From positions 1-5,431 of the forward strand of contig DVHA01000322.1 of NCBI GenBank assembly GCA_018712425.1: a DNA stretch of 5,431 nucleotides, given 5' to 3'. Source of the DNA: Candidatus Faecivivens stercoravium (lineage in GTDB: Bacteria > Bacillota > Clostridia > Oscillospirales > Ruminococcaceae). Positions 5,008-5,431 of this stretch are shown in pieces (the stretch's first letter is position 1; each line of letters begins with the position of its first letter). The notes under the pieces are model-generated. The model saw only the letters and a program-made list of their open reading frames with translations. It had not been told where the DNA came from and ran no database searches. The translations under genes were made by a program, and so were the position numbers.

Positions 5008-5046
5008 AAAACACCGGGTTTCCTGATGTGGAAACCCGGTGTTTTT
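5007..5046. terminator. Two-way intrinsic terminator between the NrdD-tail-like gene and the SUKH-like remnant
   Basis: A perfect 17-bp stem (5007-5023 with 5030-5046) including the A/T ends, a 6-base loop and a core CACCGGGTTTCC/GGAAACCCGGTG. It has a T5 tract on the plus strand and a T6 tract on the minus strand. It overlaps the last base of the TAA at 5005-5007 and ends three bases before the facing stop codon at 5050-5052, so it serves both genes. Confidence 0.93.
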
Positions 5047-5049
5047 CCG

Positions 5050-5430
5050 TTACGGGATAAGATAGGAAAGCCCTTCGGTTTTGCCTGGCAGAGTCTGCCA
5101 AAAAGGGTAAAAGTTGGTGGAAAGGAGTTTACAGAAAAACTCCCCAAAGTCCATTCCCAGCAAGACGCCGTTGTCATGGCCCATACCTTCATAAAAGATA
5201 TAGTCGCCTGTAGAAATGCGGGAAGAATCAATATACAACGTTTCTCCCCAGAAATAGCCGAAGGCGTACACGCCTTCCCTTAATGTTCCCCGGTTCACTT
5301 CAGCCAGTTCAATCAGAAGATCCATTCCATAAATTTCCTATTCCCCGAGTCCGCAGGCAATACCATCTGTAATCGCAAGAACCGCTTGAAAGTCTTCTGG
5401 CAATACATATCCTGCCTGTACAAAAGCCGC
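5050..5430 (-). pseudogene. SMI1/KNR4 (SUKH)-like protein gene interrupted by an in-frame TAG; 5' end outside the window
   Basis: The frame from 5430 leftwards reads YVLPEDFQAVLAITDGIACG and ends at TAG 5340-5338. In the same frame, without any shift, it goes on as EIYGMDLLIELAEVN and then YIFYEGMGHDNGVLLGMDFG until TAA at 5052-5050. LPEDF-x3-L-x-I-T-D/N-G followed by a YG-(M/I)-x2-L segment and a closing D-x-F-x-EF helix is the usual order in SMI1/KNR4 domains, so both parts look like one protein split by a single base change. In bacteria such proteins are often immunity proteins against secreted toxins; the partner would be expected to the right, outside the window. The second part could restart at ATG 5325 (91 residues; AGGA is 11 bases upstream) but would lack the N-terminal strand and helix. 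The region is AT-richer than its neighbours, which suggests recent acquisition. Family call moderate; disruption clear unless it is a sequencing error. Confidence 0.65.
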
Positions 5431-5431
5431 T

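Noticed and set aside
4532..5026. 164-codon plus-strand frame overlapping the NrdD-tail-like gene
   Set aside because: It is a different frame of the same region, rich in Ser, Arg and Pro and without a ribosome site; the 96-residue frame has the proper start signals.

Overview
The window reads as chromosomal DNA of an anaerobic, GC-rich member of the Firmicutes, probably class Clostridia (an Oscillospirales-like gut lineage is my best guess). The reasons are G/C-ending codons, strong AGGAGG-type ribosome binding sites, consensus TTGACA/TATAAT promoters, an aldo/keto reductase with a clostridial ferredoxin tail, a short NrdD-tail-like protein, and intergenic GC hairpin repeats of a kind common in such genomes. 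The lineage is inferred from style, not from a marker gene.

Layout from left to right: (1) the first 64 codons of a GlpA-like FAD oxidoreductase on the minus strand, running off the left edge; (2) a 491-bp divergent intergenic region with a promoter at each end and a cluster of five hairpins between them; (3) an aldo/keto reductase with two C-terminal 4Fe-4S motifs (+), whose promoter has the 19-bp spacer and dyad typical of MerR-family control; (4) a small Cro/C1-type repressor gene (-); (5) a divergent unknown 78-residue basic protein (+) behind a perfect consensus promoter; (6) a 268-bp, almost perfectly symmetrical array of mini-hairpins; (7) ilvD, dihydroxy-acid dehydratase (-); (8) a 96-residue protein resembling the tail of anaerobic ribonucleotide reductase (+); (9) the AT-richer remnant of a SMI1/KNR4 (SUKH)-like gene (-), broken by an in-frame TAG and running off the right edge.

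The genes alternate strictly in direction, so no operon is visible: each intact gene seems to be its own unit with its own promoter. The three divergent junctions carry promoters. The three convergent junctions each carry an inverted repeat. Two of these are ordinary two-way terminators that fill the gap between facing stop codons. The third, between the 78-residue gene and ilvD, is the hairpin array, which lacks T-tracts but sits exactly where a terminator would be expected.

The genes do not form one pathway. ilvD serves branched-chain amino acid synthesis and stands apart from other ilv/leu genes here. The two oxidoreductases are redox housekeeping or stress functions. The repressor and the small basic protein may form a regulatory pair. 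The strongest candidates for a second look are the symmetrical hairpin array at 2565-2832 and the interrupted SUKH-like gene at the right edge.
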